Shown in pieces: positions 40,279-48,233 of a DNA stretch of 64,000 nt (positions within the stretch are counted from its first letter, which is position 1; each line of letters opens with the position of its first letter). Made by a program: the position numbers and the translations under genes. The notes beneath the pieces are model-generated. The model had not been told where the DNA came from. It made no database searches and saw nothing but the letters and a program-made list of their open reading frames with translations. The DNA is from Entomospira culicis (GTDB lineage Bacteria; Spirochaetota; Spirochaetia; WRBN01). The stretch lies in contig NZ_CP118181.1 of NCBI RefSeq assembly GCF_028748145.1, forward strand, positions 1,302,211 through 1,366,210, read 5' to 3'.

Positions 40279-41102
40279 TAGGGAAGAATCCCGAAGAGTC
40301 CAAGAATTGCCAAGGGAATGAGGTAGAAGGCGAAGTAGTGAAGCTTCATCTCTTTTACCAAACGCATGAGCAGGCGTAGCGCAAAGTATCCCGAGGCAAA
40401 GGCCACCACCAGCGCCACAAGTAACGGGAGTAGATCCATTTGAGCAAGGAGATCTTCGCCTTGACCCTCTCGCAAGGTGAGGATAAATCCACCGACAATC
40501 GCAGGGATAGAGAGTAAAAAAGAGAGCTCGCCAGCACGTTCGCGCGTGATGCCACAAAAGAGTGCACCACTAATCGTCGAGCCTGAACGCGAAATTCCAG
40601 GGAGCACCGCCAAGCCTTGTAAAAATCCAATGATAATACCGCGCAACGTATTGCCCAACCATCCAGCCTCGCCGATCGGTTCGCTTACCTCACCGCGCTT
40701 GATAAAACGCGTGCTAATAATGAGTAGCGTCGAGGTGTAAAGAAAGCCCGCGTAGACCAAGCGCGCAGGAAGCGCTAAATCTTTCAAGAGCAAACCCATC
40801 ACCGCGGTAATCATCGTGGCGATAAGAATTAACGCAATATAAGATAAATCACTGCGATCGCTGGGTAGCGACTTACGCGCGACCCAGCGTATCAACACCA
40901 GAAAGAGACGCGCAATCGTCTGGCGAAAGAGCAACACGACCGCGCCCAGTGTCGCCAAATGCAACGCAAGATCGAAGAGAATCGGGATCTCGGCAAGCCC
41001 AAACCAACGCTTCGCCAACAACAAATGTCCCGAACTGGATACCGGTAAAAATTCGCTCACGCCCTGCAGTAATCCCAAAATCACGGCTTCAATCATACTC
41101 AT
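40278..41102 (-). CDS. uppP: Undecaprenyl-diphosphatase UppP (BacA)
   Basis: Integral membrane phosphatase that recycles undecaprenyl diphosphate for cell-wall synthesis, 274 residues. The two catalytic motifs are clear: LLQGVSEFLPVSSSGH near the N-terminus (ExxxE-type) and LPGISRSGSTIS in the second half, with many hydrophobic helices. The ATG at 41102 coincides with the predicted transcription start of a consensus promoter, so the mRNA should be leaderless; there is no Shine-Dalgarno. It is coupled to hemW downstream and lies after ispF on the same strand, linking polyprenol synthesis and use. Confidence 0.93.
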   Translation of the reverse strand: MSMIEAVILGLLQGVSEFLPVSSSGHLLLAKRWFGLAEIPILFDLALHLATLGAVVLLFRQTIARLFLVLIRWVARKSLPSDRSDLSYIALILIATMITAVMGLLLKDLALPARLVYAGFLYTSTLLIISTRFIKRGEVSEPIGEAGWLGNTLRGIIIGFLQGLAVLPGISRSGSTISGALFCGITRERAGELSFLLSIPAIVGGFILTLREGQGEDLLAQMDLLPLLVALVVAFASGYFALRLLMRLVKEMKLHYFAFYLIPLAILGLFGILP

Positions 41103-41108
41103 ATTGCT

Positions 41109-41137
41109 ATTATAGAGATAAAGGCACGCTCTGTCTA
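41109..41137 (-). promoter_or_regulatory. uppP promoter inside the end of ispF, giving a leaderless transcript
   Basis: TAGACA (41132-41137), a 17-bp spacer and TATAAT (41109-41114) on the minus strand. Exactly six bases separate the -10 from the uppP ATG, which places +1 on its A. Nearly all of it lies inside the ispF coding end. Confidence 0.7.
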
Positions 41138-41613
41138 GCCAGCAGGACGGCAACTTGACAAAAAACCGCCTCGCCCTCGCCCACCGCATCCAGTCCTTCG
41201 CTGGTTTTGGCTTTGAGCGAAATTTGTTCGATGTCAACGTGGAGTAATTTTGCCAAATGCTCTCTTAGCGCTTGCTTAAAGGGATATAATTTAGGGCGCT
41301 CGAGGCGGATAGTGATGTCGCAATTGTTGATGCGGTAGCCTCGCTGGTGGATCATCGGCAAGACTTTTTCGAGAAAGAGCGTGCTTGCCATATCGCGATA
41401 GGCAGGATCGCTGGGGGGGAAGTGATCGCCGATGTCGCCAAGCGCGAGCGCCCCTAAGAGCGCGTCAATGAGGGCGTGTAGCACCACGTCGCCGTCGGAG
41501 TGCGCAATGGCTCCGCCACTTGGGCTCACCTCCATGCCTGCCAACCAGAGCGGACGGGGTGCGCCTAGTCGGTGAATATCCTCGCCCAAACCAATACGGT
41601 AATGCTCTTGCAT
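41110..41613 (-). CDS. ispF: 2-C-methyl-D-erythritol 2,4-cyclodiphosphate synthase
   Basis: Fifth enzyme of the MEP isoprenoid pathway, forming the cyclic diphosphate, 167 residues. The metal-binding DIHRL near the N-terminus, AHSDGDVVLHALIDALLGA and the C-terminal KAKTSEGLDAVGEGEA are diagnostic. It follows ispD with a one-base overlap (both at 41613). A separate, unfused ispF with ispD next to carD is a recognisable spirochaete arrangement. The uppP promoter lies in its last codons. Confidence 0.96.
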   Translation of the reverse strand: MQEHYRIGLGEDIHRLGAPRPLWLAGMEVSPSGGAIAHSDGDVVLHALIDALLGALALGDIGDHFPPSDPAYRDMASTLFLEKVLPMIHQRGYRINNCDITIRLERPKLYPFKQALREHLAKLLHVDIEQISLKAKTSEGLDAVGEGEAVFCQVAVLLARQSVPLSL

Positions 41614-42269
41614 TAGGCCAAATCCTCCCGATAGGTCAATTTTTTATTACCGATCTCCCCTAAAATGCTTTGCGCATGTCTACCATGATGGGCGTGATAA
41701 ATCGAGGTATCGTCGGAGAAATTCCCTCGCTGTAGCGCCTTATGGGCTTGATAGATCGCATCAAAGTGAAAGGCTTGTGGCGTCTGCGCCAAACCATAGC
41801 TACGACGATCACACTCCTCCACCACGACACCTTCTGCGTCCAGACGCTTGAGGCTATCGGTGAGTGGGATAATCGGCAAGAGCGCCTCGTGCTGTGCCAA
41901 CCCCTCATGCAACCTCTCGATAAGCTGATGCGTCAACCAAGGGCGTGCCCCATCGTGGATCATCACCCACTGCGGAGCGTAAGCAGAGAGTTGCTCAAGC
42001 GCCTGCCACACCGAAGCTTGTCGGGTAGTTCCAGCCGGCGAAAAGGTGATCCTTCCCGTAAAGAGAGCTACCGCTTGACGGATCGCCTCCTCGTGCATGG
42101 GCGCATAGACCACGTGCAGGTGTTTGATAAGCTTGCCTTGCTCTAGCATCTGACTGAGACGGGAGAGCGCATTATCGCCCTCAGGCAACGGCAGAAGCTC
42201 CTTTTTATCCCCCCCCATACGACTCGAGCTACCACCGGCGAGAAGGATAAAAACGCCGTTACTCATCAT
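41613..42269 (-). CDS. ispD: 2-C-methyl-D-erythritol 4-phosphate cytidylyltransferase
   Basis: Third enzyme of the MEP pathway, coupling MEP with CTP, about 219 residues. The nucleotide-binding LLAGGSSSRMGGDKKELL at the N-terminus, the HDGARPWLT motif and TDSLKRL are typical. Two adjacent ATGs at 42269 and 42266 overlap the carD stop, so translation is coupled. It ends in the ispF start. Product and partner are consistent with a carD-ispD-ispF-uppP-hemW transcript. Confidence 0.94.
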   Translation of the reverse strand: MMSNGVFILLAGGSSSRMGGDKKELLPLPEGDNALSRLSQMLEQGKLIKHLHVVYAPMHEEAIRQAVALFTGRITFSPAGTTRQASVWQALEQLSAYAPQWVMIHDGARPWLTHQLIERLHEGLAQHEALLPIIPLTDSLKRLDAEGVVVEECDRRSYGLAQTPQAFHFDAIYQAHKALQRGNFSDDTSIYHAHHGRHAQSILGEIGNKKLTYREDLA

Positions 42270-42795
42270 CTTCGTCGTAGAGCACATCAATGCTCCCCGA
42301 GATAGGCTCCAATTGCCCAAAGATCAAACGCTCCACCTCTTTGGTCGACTGCTCAAGGGCGGCCGAAATCTCATCCACCAAGAGGCGCAACGCATCATCA
42401 AAAAGCTTGCGCTCCTGCACCGGCAACTCCTTAACCTTACTGCGATGATACAACGCCCGCACCACCGTAGCAATATCCACCACACTGCCCTGCTTCAGCA
42501 GATCCCGATTAATCTGGTAACGCGCCTTCCAATCACCCTTCATCGGCTCATTATCCTTAGCCACAATCGCCAAGGCCTCCTTGGCCTTCTTCTTAGAGAC
42601 AATCGGGCGTAACCCAAGCTCTGGCGCCTTCTCCACCGGCACAAAGACCGTCATATCAAAAGAGTGCAGGTAAATCGTATAATACGTACTCGCAGAGCCA
42701 TTAAATTGTCGCTCCTCAATCGCATCCACCCGTCCGACCCCCTGCAGAGGATAGACAATATTTTGTCCCACTTTGAATTTTACAACATTATCCAT
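42259..42795 (-). CDS. CarD/CdnL-family transcription regulator
   Basis: RNA-polymerase-binding regulator that stabilises open complexes, 178 residues. The N-terminal Tudor-like RNAP-interaction domain reads FKVGQNIVYPLQGVGRVDAIEE; a helical C-terminal DNA-binding domain follows, ending in an acidic tail. The ATG at 42795 is chosen because the ATG at 42804 lies inside the predicted -10 box. CarD proteins typically control rRNA and housekeeping promoters. It leads the ispD-ispF unit and faces the FliL-like lipoprotein gene across a shared promoter region. Confidence 0.93.
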   Translation of the reverse strand: MDNVVKFKVGQNIVYPLQGVGRVDAIEERQFNGSASTYYTIYLHSFDMTVFVPVEKAPELGLRPIVSKKKAKEALAIVAKDNEPMKGDWKARYQINRDLLKQGSVVDIATVVRALYHRSKVKELPVQERKLFDDALRLLVDEISAALEQSTKEVERLIFGQLEPISGSIDVLYDEDDE

Positions 42796-42802
42796 ACCTT
42801 TC

Positions 42803-42831
42803 ATTATAAACTAAAATGAAGGTATAGTCAA
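42803..42831 (-). promoter_or_regulatory. carD promoter
   Basis: TTGACT (42826-42831), a 17-bp spacer and TATAAT (42803-42808) on the minus strand; seven bases separate the -10 from the carD ATG, so a one-base leader is predicted. Confidence 0.75.
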
Positions 42832-42847
42832 ACTCCCTATCTTTGTG

Positions 42848-42853
42848 TATAAT
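42848..42853 (+). promoter_or_regulatory. -10 box of the FliL-like lipoprotein gene, leaderless
   Basis: A perfect TATAAT ends six bases before the ATG at 42860, so +1 would fall on the A of the start codon. A good -35 is not seen at 17 bp; the region overlaps the divergent carD -35. Confidence 0.5.
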
Positions 42854-42859
42854 GGTATT

Positions 42860-43522
42860 ATGAAGACTATAAGAGATTATTCTATCTTACTACTCATCAT
42901 GCTCACCTTAGTAGCCTGCCCACGCCCAGCCAGAGAAGTTGCCATCGATATCAACGCGCAAATCGAATCTCAAGAACGCGTCAAGCTCTTAGCACAAGCC
43001 CAGTTCGACCGCGAACAGCTCATCGATCTTGCCGAAACCCAAGAAGAGCGCAATCAACGCACCGAAATCGCCAAAAATAGCGAAAAACAGATCCTCGCCT
43101 CCCTCACCGCCCAAGAACGATCGCTCTTTAAAACCCAGATGCGTCAACATCGTTCAGCCCTCAAGAGCTTTGATCAACTGCTCAACCCCGCGCAAACGGC
43201 CTTCTACCAAGACCTCCCCACCATCAAAGGCGTTACTGTCGATCAACCCAGCCACTTCTTCAACCTAGACCTCATCATCGCCTATGACGCCAACGATCGC
43301 CGGCTTGGTAACGACATCTCCAGCGCTCGTCTACCCATCGTCGATGCCCTACGCAACCTCCTCATGCAATACCCCGCTAGCGCCTTCACCCAAGGCCGCG
43401 AAGAGCTCTTACGCGAACCCATGCAACAGGCCATCAACCAAACGCTCAAACGTATCGGTAGCCAAAGCCAGATCAACCATATCTTTATCACTCGCTTAGA
43501 GATCCATGAAATACCCAACTAA
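42860..43522 (+). CDS. Lipoprotein with FliL-like C-terminal domain
   Basis: A 220-residue protein. The signal peptide MKTIRDYSILLLIMLTLVAC ends in a lipobox (Cys20). A helical, charged middle follows, then from about residue 122 a segment like the FliL core: SHFFNLDLIIAYDANDRRL, RLPIVDALRNLLM, QAINQTLKRIG and a final FITRLEIHEI strand. FliL proteins influence flagellar stator function. This one would be lipid-anchored in the periplasm instead of held by a helix. The start is the ATG at 42860; an upstream GTG at 42845 overlaps the -10 box. Confidence 0.65.
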   Translation: MKTIRDYSILLLIMLTLVACPRPAREVAIDINAQIESQERVKLLAQAQFDREQLIDLAETQEERNQRTEIAKNSEKQILASLTAQERSLFKTQMRQHRSALKSFDQLLNPAQTAFYQDLPTIKGVTVDQPSHFFNLDLIIAYDANDRRLGNDISSARLPIVDALRNLLMQYPASAFTQGREELLREPMQQAINQTLKRIGSQSQINHIFITRLEIHEIPN

Positions 43523-43563
43523 CTTTCCTTCATATAAAATTCAATAGTTATAGGAGTTTAACC

Positions 43564-44793
43564 GTGAATGCCACAAAAATCGTCGATGGTATCTACAAAG
43601 TTGGAGTAAATCTCCCCAATACAAGGCTCTTCGAAGGGCTTTGGCCCATCCCTAAGGGGGCATCTATCAATGGCTACGTTGTGCAAGGCGATGAAATTGC
43701 CCTCATCGATCTGGTGCAAGACTTTGAAGATCTCCCCAAAGAGTATCAAGAAGAGCTCGCCGCCATTGGCATTGAGCAGAAGAAAATTTCTTACCTCATT
43801 GTCAACCATATGGAACCCGATCACACCGGTTGGCTGGGCACCTTCATCAAGAACAATCCCCATGTCAAAATCTACTGTACTGCCAAGACCGTTCCCATGC
43901 TCTCAACCTTCTACGATGTTGCTAGTAATGTGATTCCCGTAAAAACTGGTGATACACTCGATTTAGGACAAGGCAAAGTTTTGGAATTTTTTGAAACCCC
44001 CAACGTCCACTGGCCCGAGACCATGATGGTCTTTGAGCGTAGCAATGGCATTCTCTTTAGTTGCGATGCTTTTGGTGGCTATGGTGCAGTTGCAAGCGAT
44101 AAATCCTTCGACGATACCCTTGATGAAGCAACCGTGCAAGAGTATATCGATGAGGCAATTCGCTATTATGCCAATATTGTCGCCGCCTTTTCGCCCTTTG
44201 TTACGCGTGCTATCAATCAGCTAGCGCACTTACCCATCAAGATCATCGCCCCTAGCCATGGTCTTATCTGGCGAAAAGATGTTGCACGTATCGTCAATCT
44301 CTACAGCACCCTTGCCGGCTATGCCACCAACGCAGGCGATCCCAAAAAGATCACCCTCATTTGGGGAAGCATGTATGGCAACACCGAGCGCGCTGTTACC
44401 TTTATTCGTAAGATTGTCGAGGATTCAGGCATCGAATTTTTTGAACACCGCGTGCCAGAAGAAGAGATTGGCATGGTCTTGGCGAGTGTCTGGCAGAGTC
44501 GTGGTATTATCCTTGCGATGCCTACCTACGAATATCAAATGTTTCCTCCCGTTGCACACGTTTTAGACGATGCCTTCCGCAAAAAGATGTTCAACAAGCA
44601 CTGCTTACGTATGGGAAGTTTTGGCTGGGTTGGCGGTGCCGAAAAAGAGGTCAAGAGCTGGGCGGAAAAGCTTAAGTGGCAAATGCACCCAAGCATTGAG
44701 TGGGCGGGTACTCCCACCGAAGCCGAAATTGATAAAATCCGCGACGGAATCCACGCCCTCATCAAAACCATGGAGAGCGACGAAGAGAGCTAA
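43564..44793 (+). CDS. Flavodiiron protein (FprA, A-type flavoprotein)
   Basis: Cytosolic O2- or NO-reducing enzyme of anaerobes, 409 residues. The N-terminal metallo-beta-lactamase-like domain carries the di-iron ligands: HMEPDH (residues 82-87), the His in NVHWPET, the Asp in SCDAFGGYG and the His in SPSHGLIW. The C-terminal flavodoxin domain starts about residue 255 with LIWGSMYGNTERA. The GTG start follows AGGAG. It points to an anaerobic or microaerophilic life style and is monocistronic, with no rubredoxin nearby. Confidence 0.93.
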   Translation: MNATKIVDGIYKVGVNLPNTRLFEGLWPIPKGASINGYVVQGDEIALIDLVQDFEDLPKEYQEELAAIGIEQKKISYLIVNHMEPDHTGWLGTFIKNNPHVKIYCTAKTVPMLSTFYDVASNVIPVKTGDTLDLGQGKVLEFFETPNVHWPETMMVFERSNGILFSCDAFGGYGAVASDKSFDDTLDEATVQEYIDEAIRYYANIVAAFSPFVTRAINQLAHLPIKIIAPSHGLIWRKDVARIVNLYSTLAGYATNAGDPKKITLIWGSMYGNTERAVTFIRKIVEDSGIEFFEHRVPEEEIGMVLASVWQSRGIILAMPTYEYQMFPPVAHVLDDAFRKKMFNKHCLRMGSFGWVGGAEKEVKSWAEKLKWQMHPSIEWAGTPTEAEIDKIRDGIHALIKTMESDEES

Positions 44794-44905
44794 CGACTAT
44801 ACCAAAGAGGACTTTATCGGAGGGATGGCGATGTGTATATTCCAAACCTCTCTCCATCCTATTTTAAATGACACATAGCTTTAACGTAATCTTGGAGGGT
44901 ACATA

Positions 44906-44960
44906 ATGGGTAGAAATGGTCGATGCTAGCAGACACTAACTAAGACCATTGCCAACCCAT
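44906..44960 (+). promoter_or_regulatory. Bipartite hairpin before the ABC exporter genes
   Basis: ATGGGT (44906-44911) pairs with ACCCAT (44955-44960), and AATGGTC (44915-44921) with GACCATT (44944-44950), forming a two-part stem just six bases before the ABC gene's ATG. A GGAGGG Shine-Dalgarno lies upstream and serves a seven-codon frame (MGRNGRC) in the 5' arm, while the ABC gene itself lacks one. This may control translation of the operon. Confidence 0.45.
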
Positions 44961-44965
44961 TCTTA

Positions 44966-45928
44966 ATGATGATTATATCGATTGAACATGTAGAAAAATT
45001 CTATGGCAACCATCAAGCCCTAGCCGATCTCTCCTTCTCCTTAAAAAAAGGAGAAGTGATCGGGTTTTTAGGCATCAATGGCGCGGGTAAGAGCACCCTC
45101 ATGAATATTCTTGCCGGCTATCTGGCGCCTACACGGGGGAGCATCACTGTTGATGGGGTCAATTTTTTAGAGAATCCTATCCAACGTAAAGCGCTCATCG
45201 GCTATCTGCCAGAGCATCCGCCCCTCTACAAAGAGATGACCACCGAGGAGTACCTCGCCTTTATCGCCGAGCTTCGCCTACCCAAAGCCAACAAGCAACA
45301 ACGCCTGATTGCCGTGCAAAAGGTCGTTGAAAAGCTCTCGCTCCAAAAGGTGCAATGTCGCCTAATCGGTCAACTCTCTAAAGGCTTTCGTCAACGCGTA
45401 GGCATCGCTAGCACGCTCTTAGGCGCTCCCTCGCTACTCATTTGGGACGAACCCACGGCAGGGCTGGATCCGCAACAACTCCAAGAGATTCACACCCTGA
45501 TTAAAGAGCTCAAAGCGCACCACACCATTCTCTTGTCTAGCCACATGTTACACGAGATCGAAAGTCTCTGTGATCGCATCATCATCCTCGACCAAGGCAA
45601 GATCATCGCCTCGGCGACACCCAAAGAGATCAAACAACGCTTACAAGCTAGCCAACCCATTCACATCGAATTTGCTACCCAAGAAGAGGCTAACTTGACT
45701 CAATTTTTAGAAGAACACCTCCCACCAAATACATCATATCATCTAAAAAAAGATTCTCAAAATATTACGGCGATTGTGCAGATAACAAACCAATCCTTAG
45801 GCGATTGGCGCGTAGAACTTTGGCAAATGTTGCGCCAATCACCTTGGACAATTCTTGCCTTTACCCCCCATAGTATGAGTTTAGAAGAGTCATTTCTTCA
45901 ACTCGTACAATCCCATAAGGAGCAGTAA
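44966..45928 (+). CDS. ABC transporter ATPase, GldA-like
   Basis: A 320-residue ATP-binding subunit of an ABC-2-type exporter. Walker A GINGAGKST (about 38-46), the signature LSKGFRQRVG (LSGGQ variant), Walker B LLIWDEPTAGLDP and the switch His in LSSHMLHEIE are present, with a ~90-residue C-terminal extension. The closest pattern is GldA/CcmA/YhaQ-type ATPases. It heads a four-gene cluster with a permease, a GldG-like protein and a DUF4340 protein. The start at 44966 (or the next ATG) has no Shine-Dalgarno. Confidence 0.88.
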   Translation: MMIISIEHVEKFYGNHQALADLSFSLKKGEVIGFLGINGAGKSTLMNILAGYLAPTRGSITVDGVNFLENPIQRKALIGYLPEHPPLYKEMTTEEYLAFIAELRLPKANKQQRLIAVQKVVEKLSLQKVQCRLIGQLSKGFRQRVGIASTLLGAPSLLIWDEPTAGLDPQQLQEIHTLIKELKAHHTILLSSHMLHEIESLCDRIIILDQGKIIASATPKEIKQRLQASQPIHIEFATQEEANLTQFLEEHLPPNTSYHLKKDSQNITAIVQITNQSLGDWRVELWQMLRQSPWTILAFTPHSMSLEESFLQLVQSHKEQ

Positions 45929-45931
45929 ATC

Positions 45932-46801
45932 ATGTGGGCACTCTTCAAAAAAGAGATCCTTATCTACTTTAAAACCCCCTTGGCCTACCTCTTTTTGGCG
46001 CTCTTTCTCTTCTTTACGGGCGCGATCTTTACCCTTAGCCATATCTTTAAGGCCAATCAAAATTTTCCTGCCTATCTGCAAGTGCTCACCTCAATGCTCG
46101 CGATTATTGCGCCCTTGCTCACCATGCGTAGCTATAGTGAAGAGTGGCAACATAAAACCGATCAGCTTCTCTTTACCCAACCAATTGCCTTGCACCATAT
46201 TGTGATAGCTAAATTTTTGAGTATTTTAGTGATCTTTGGGATTATTCTCCTTGTCCTCTTGCTCTATTTGAGTGTGATTGCCACCTTTGGCACGCCCGAT
46301 TGGATGCATATTTTTACCGCATTTATTGGCTTTGTGCTCTTTGCCATTACGCTCTTGAGTCTGGGTATGATGGTCTCGAGCTACACCCAACACCAATTAA
46401 TCGCTGCGATTGTCAGCTTTTTACTCATCACCATGATCCTCCTTCTTACCTCCATCGCACCGATTATCCCACGTCATCCCCTCGCAGGATTTCTCACAAT
46501 TAGCCTCCTTTTAAGCATCACCAGCCTGCAACTCTACCTAAAACGTCAGCCAATCTGGCTCATTCTCGGTTCGCTCGCCCTGATCTGGCTTATCACCACC
46601 AGCCTCTATCTCCTCCACCCTAGTATCTATCAAGGATTTCTCCCAACGTTTCTCCAACAACTCTCTCCGTTACATCGCTATCAGGGATTTAACCAAGGTG
46701 TGATTCGGCTAGAAGATGCGACCTACTTTCTCCTAGCTATCTTTCTTTTACAATACATGATTTATACAAATCTAGAAAAACACGATTATCGGGAGAAATA
46801 A
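45932..46801 (+). CDS. ABC-2 type permease, GldF-like
   Basis: A 289-residue inner-membrane permease with about six hydrophobic helices. The N-terminal cytosolic segment MWALFKKEILIYFKTPLAYL and the following FLALFLFFTGAIFT helix match the GldF/NosY-type ABC-2 permease pattern. TMRSYSEEWQHKTDQLLFTQP is the characteristic loop after the second helix. It lies three bases after the ATPase gene, and its stop overlaps the ATG of the next gene. The substrate is unknown. Confidence 0.85.
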   Translation: MWALFKKEILIYFKTPLAYLFLALFLFFTGAIFTLSHIFKANQNFPAYLQVLTSMLAIIAPLLTMRSYSEEWQHKTDQLLFTQPIALHHIVIAKFLSILVIFGIILLVLLLYLSVIATFGTPDWMHIFTAFIGFVLFAITLLSLGMMVSSYTQHQLIAAIVSFLLITMILLLTSIAPIIPRHPLAGFLTISLLLSITSLQLYLKRQPIWLILGSLALIWLITTSLYLLHPSIYQGFLPTFLQQLSPLHRYQGFNQGVIRLEDATYFLLAIFLLQYMIYTNLEKHDYREK

Positions 46802-48231
46802 TGGAGAAAAATCGTTCTGATCGCCGATCTTTTGCCCTCTACACCACGCTTCGATCGCTCATCATCGTGGGGATAGCACTGGGATTTTATGCGCTAATGG
46901 CGCTCTTAAACATCTCTATCGACGCAACAAGCACCCGTCGCTATAGCCTCGATTTCGCTAGCAAAGAGCTTCTAGGCAATCTAACTGAACCACTCTCGCT
47001 CTACTATCTGGTGCCGGCGAATCGCATGAGTAGAGAGGGCGTTCTCCAAATTGATCAGCTCCTGCAAGAAGTGGCGCGCACGAACAGCCTCATTAGCTAT
47101 CAAGCCTTTGCCATGGACGAAAAGCCACTCCTCTTAGCCACGCTCCTCCAACCAGAAGATCACATCGAACCTGACTCCCTGATTATCCAACAAGGCACGC
47201 AATACCGTATTCTTACACCTCATCAACTACTTAGCTACCATATCACTAGCCGAGGCGAGCGTTATCTGATTGGCAACAATACCGAACAGCTCTTAGTTGA
47301 TACGCTCCTTCAATTTAACCATAAAGAGCGTTATCGTATCCTCCTTGTCGATAACCACGCAGAGATTGCGCCCAAGAATTTACAAAGCAGTAAAGGCGTT
47401 AGTTTGCAACAGTTGATCGAAGATCAAGGGTATGATATTGTTACTGGCTCTCTGCTTGTCGAAAGCCTTGAACCCATCGATACGATCCTCTTTCTCTCTC
47501 CCAGCCTCGATCTCTCGCCACAAGAGATAGAGCGGTTAGAAGAGTGGCAAGCCTCAGGAAAACGCATTTATCTTTCGTTACCCTTTCAGGCAGAAGTGCC
47601 TTACTACTGGCAAGAATTTCTTCAAAGTTGGCAAATAGCGCTCCAGCCATCGGCAGTGGTAGAAGAGAATCCAAATTTTCTCCTTGCTTCCGATCCCGAT
47701 AAGCTCGCGTTCTTAGCCACGCTACACCTCCATCCCATCACACAAGCAATGCAACAGCAAAATCTGCGCCCGATTATGCGTTTACCTCGCCATATAGAGA
47801 TACTCACCACCCAAGATAACACCGTAAAACATGAAGTCGTGCTAAGCACTTCGCCTCAAAATGGCTTACTCATCCCAGAAAATCAACAAGTACAATATCA
47901 AAGCAATCCATTAGGACAACCACGCCCACTTGCCATCGCTATTGAGCGAGAAAATCCCAATGCTAACCCTAGTCAACTCTATATTATCAGTGGAGATACC
48001 ACCTTTCTTCACTACAACTACGCCAACGAATTCCTCATGCTACAAGCCATCGACTGGTTACACCAACAAGTACAAAGCATCCAGATTCCACCCAAAAATC
48101 TCTTTAATGCGCCCATGCACGGCATCACCGCAAAACAGGCCATTCCTCTAGCAATTCTCATTGTTATCGTGATTCCGTTATTATTGATTTTTGCTGGCAT
48201 GACGATTTATTTACATCGAAAAAGAAGATAA
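46801..48231 (+). CDS. GldG-like ABC-associated membrane protein
   Basis: A 476-residue protein with one helix near residues 17-37, a long periplasmic region and a C-terminal helix (AIPLAILIVIVIPLLLIFAG) followed by a short basic tail. The periplasmic part (RRYSLDFASKELLGNLTEPL and DTILFLSPSLDLSPQEIERL) matches the GldG/ABC-type uncharacterised transport domain found with GldF permeases. Its ATG overlaps the permease stop by one base, so coupling is certain in layout. Probably a periplasmic partner of the exporter. Confidence 0.8.
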   Translation: MEKNRSDRRSFALYTTLRSLIIVGIALGFYALMALLNISIDATSTRRYSLDFASKELLGNLTEPLSLYYLVPANRMSREGVLQIDQLLQEVARTNSLISYQAFAMDEKPLLLATLLQPEDHIEPDSLIIQQGTQYRILTPHQLLSYHITSRGERYLIGNNTEQLLVDTLLQFNHKERYRILLVDNHAEIAPKNLQSSKGVSLQQLIEDQGYDIVTGSLLVESLEPIDTILFLSPSLDLSPQEIERLEEWQASGKRIYLSLPFQAEVPYYWQEFLQSWQIALQPSAVVEENPNFLLASDPDKLAFLATLHLHPITQAMQQQNLRPIMRLPRHIEILTTQDNTVKHEVVLSTSPQNGLLIPENQQVQYQSNPLGQPRPLAIAIERENPNANPSQLYIISGDTTFLHYNYANEFLMLQAIDWLHQQVQSIQIPPKNLFNAPMHGITAKQAIPLAILIVIVIPLLLIFAGMTIYLHRKRR

Positions 48232-48233
48232 AA

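Noticed and set aside
40279-40557. 93-residue N-terminal extension of HemW
   Set aside because: It lies entirely inside uppP in another frame; the ATG at 40278 overlaps the uppP stop in a typical coupled arrangement.
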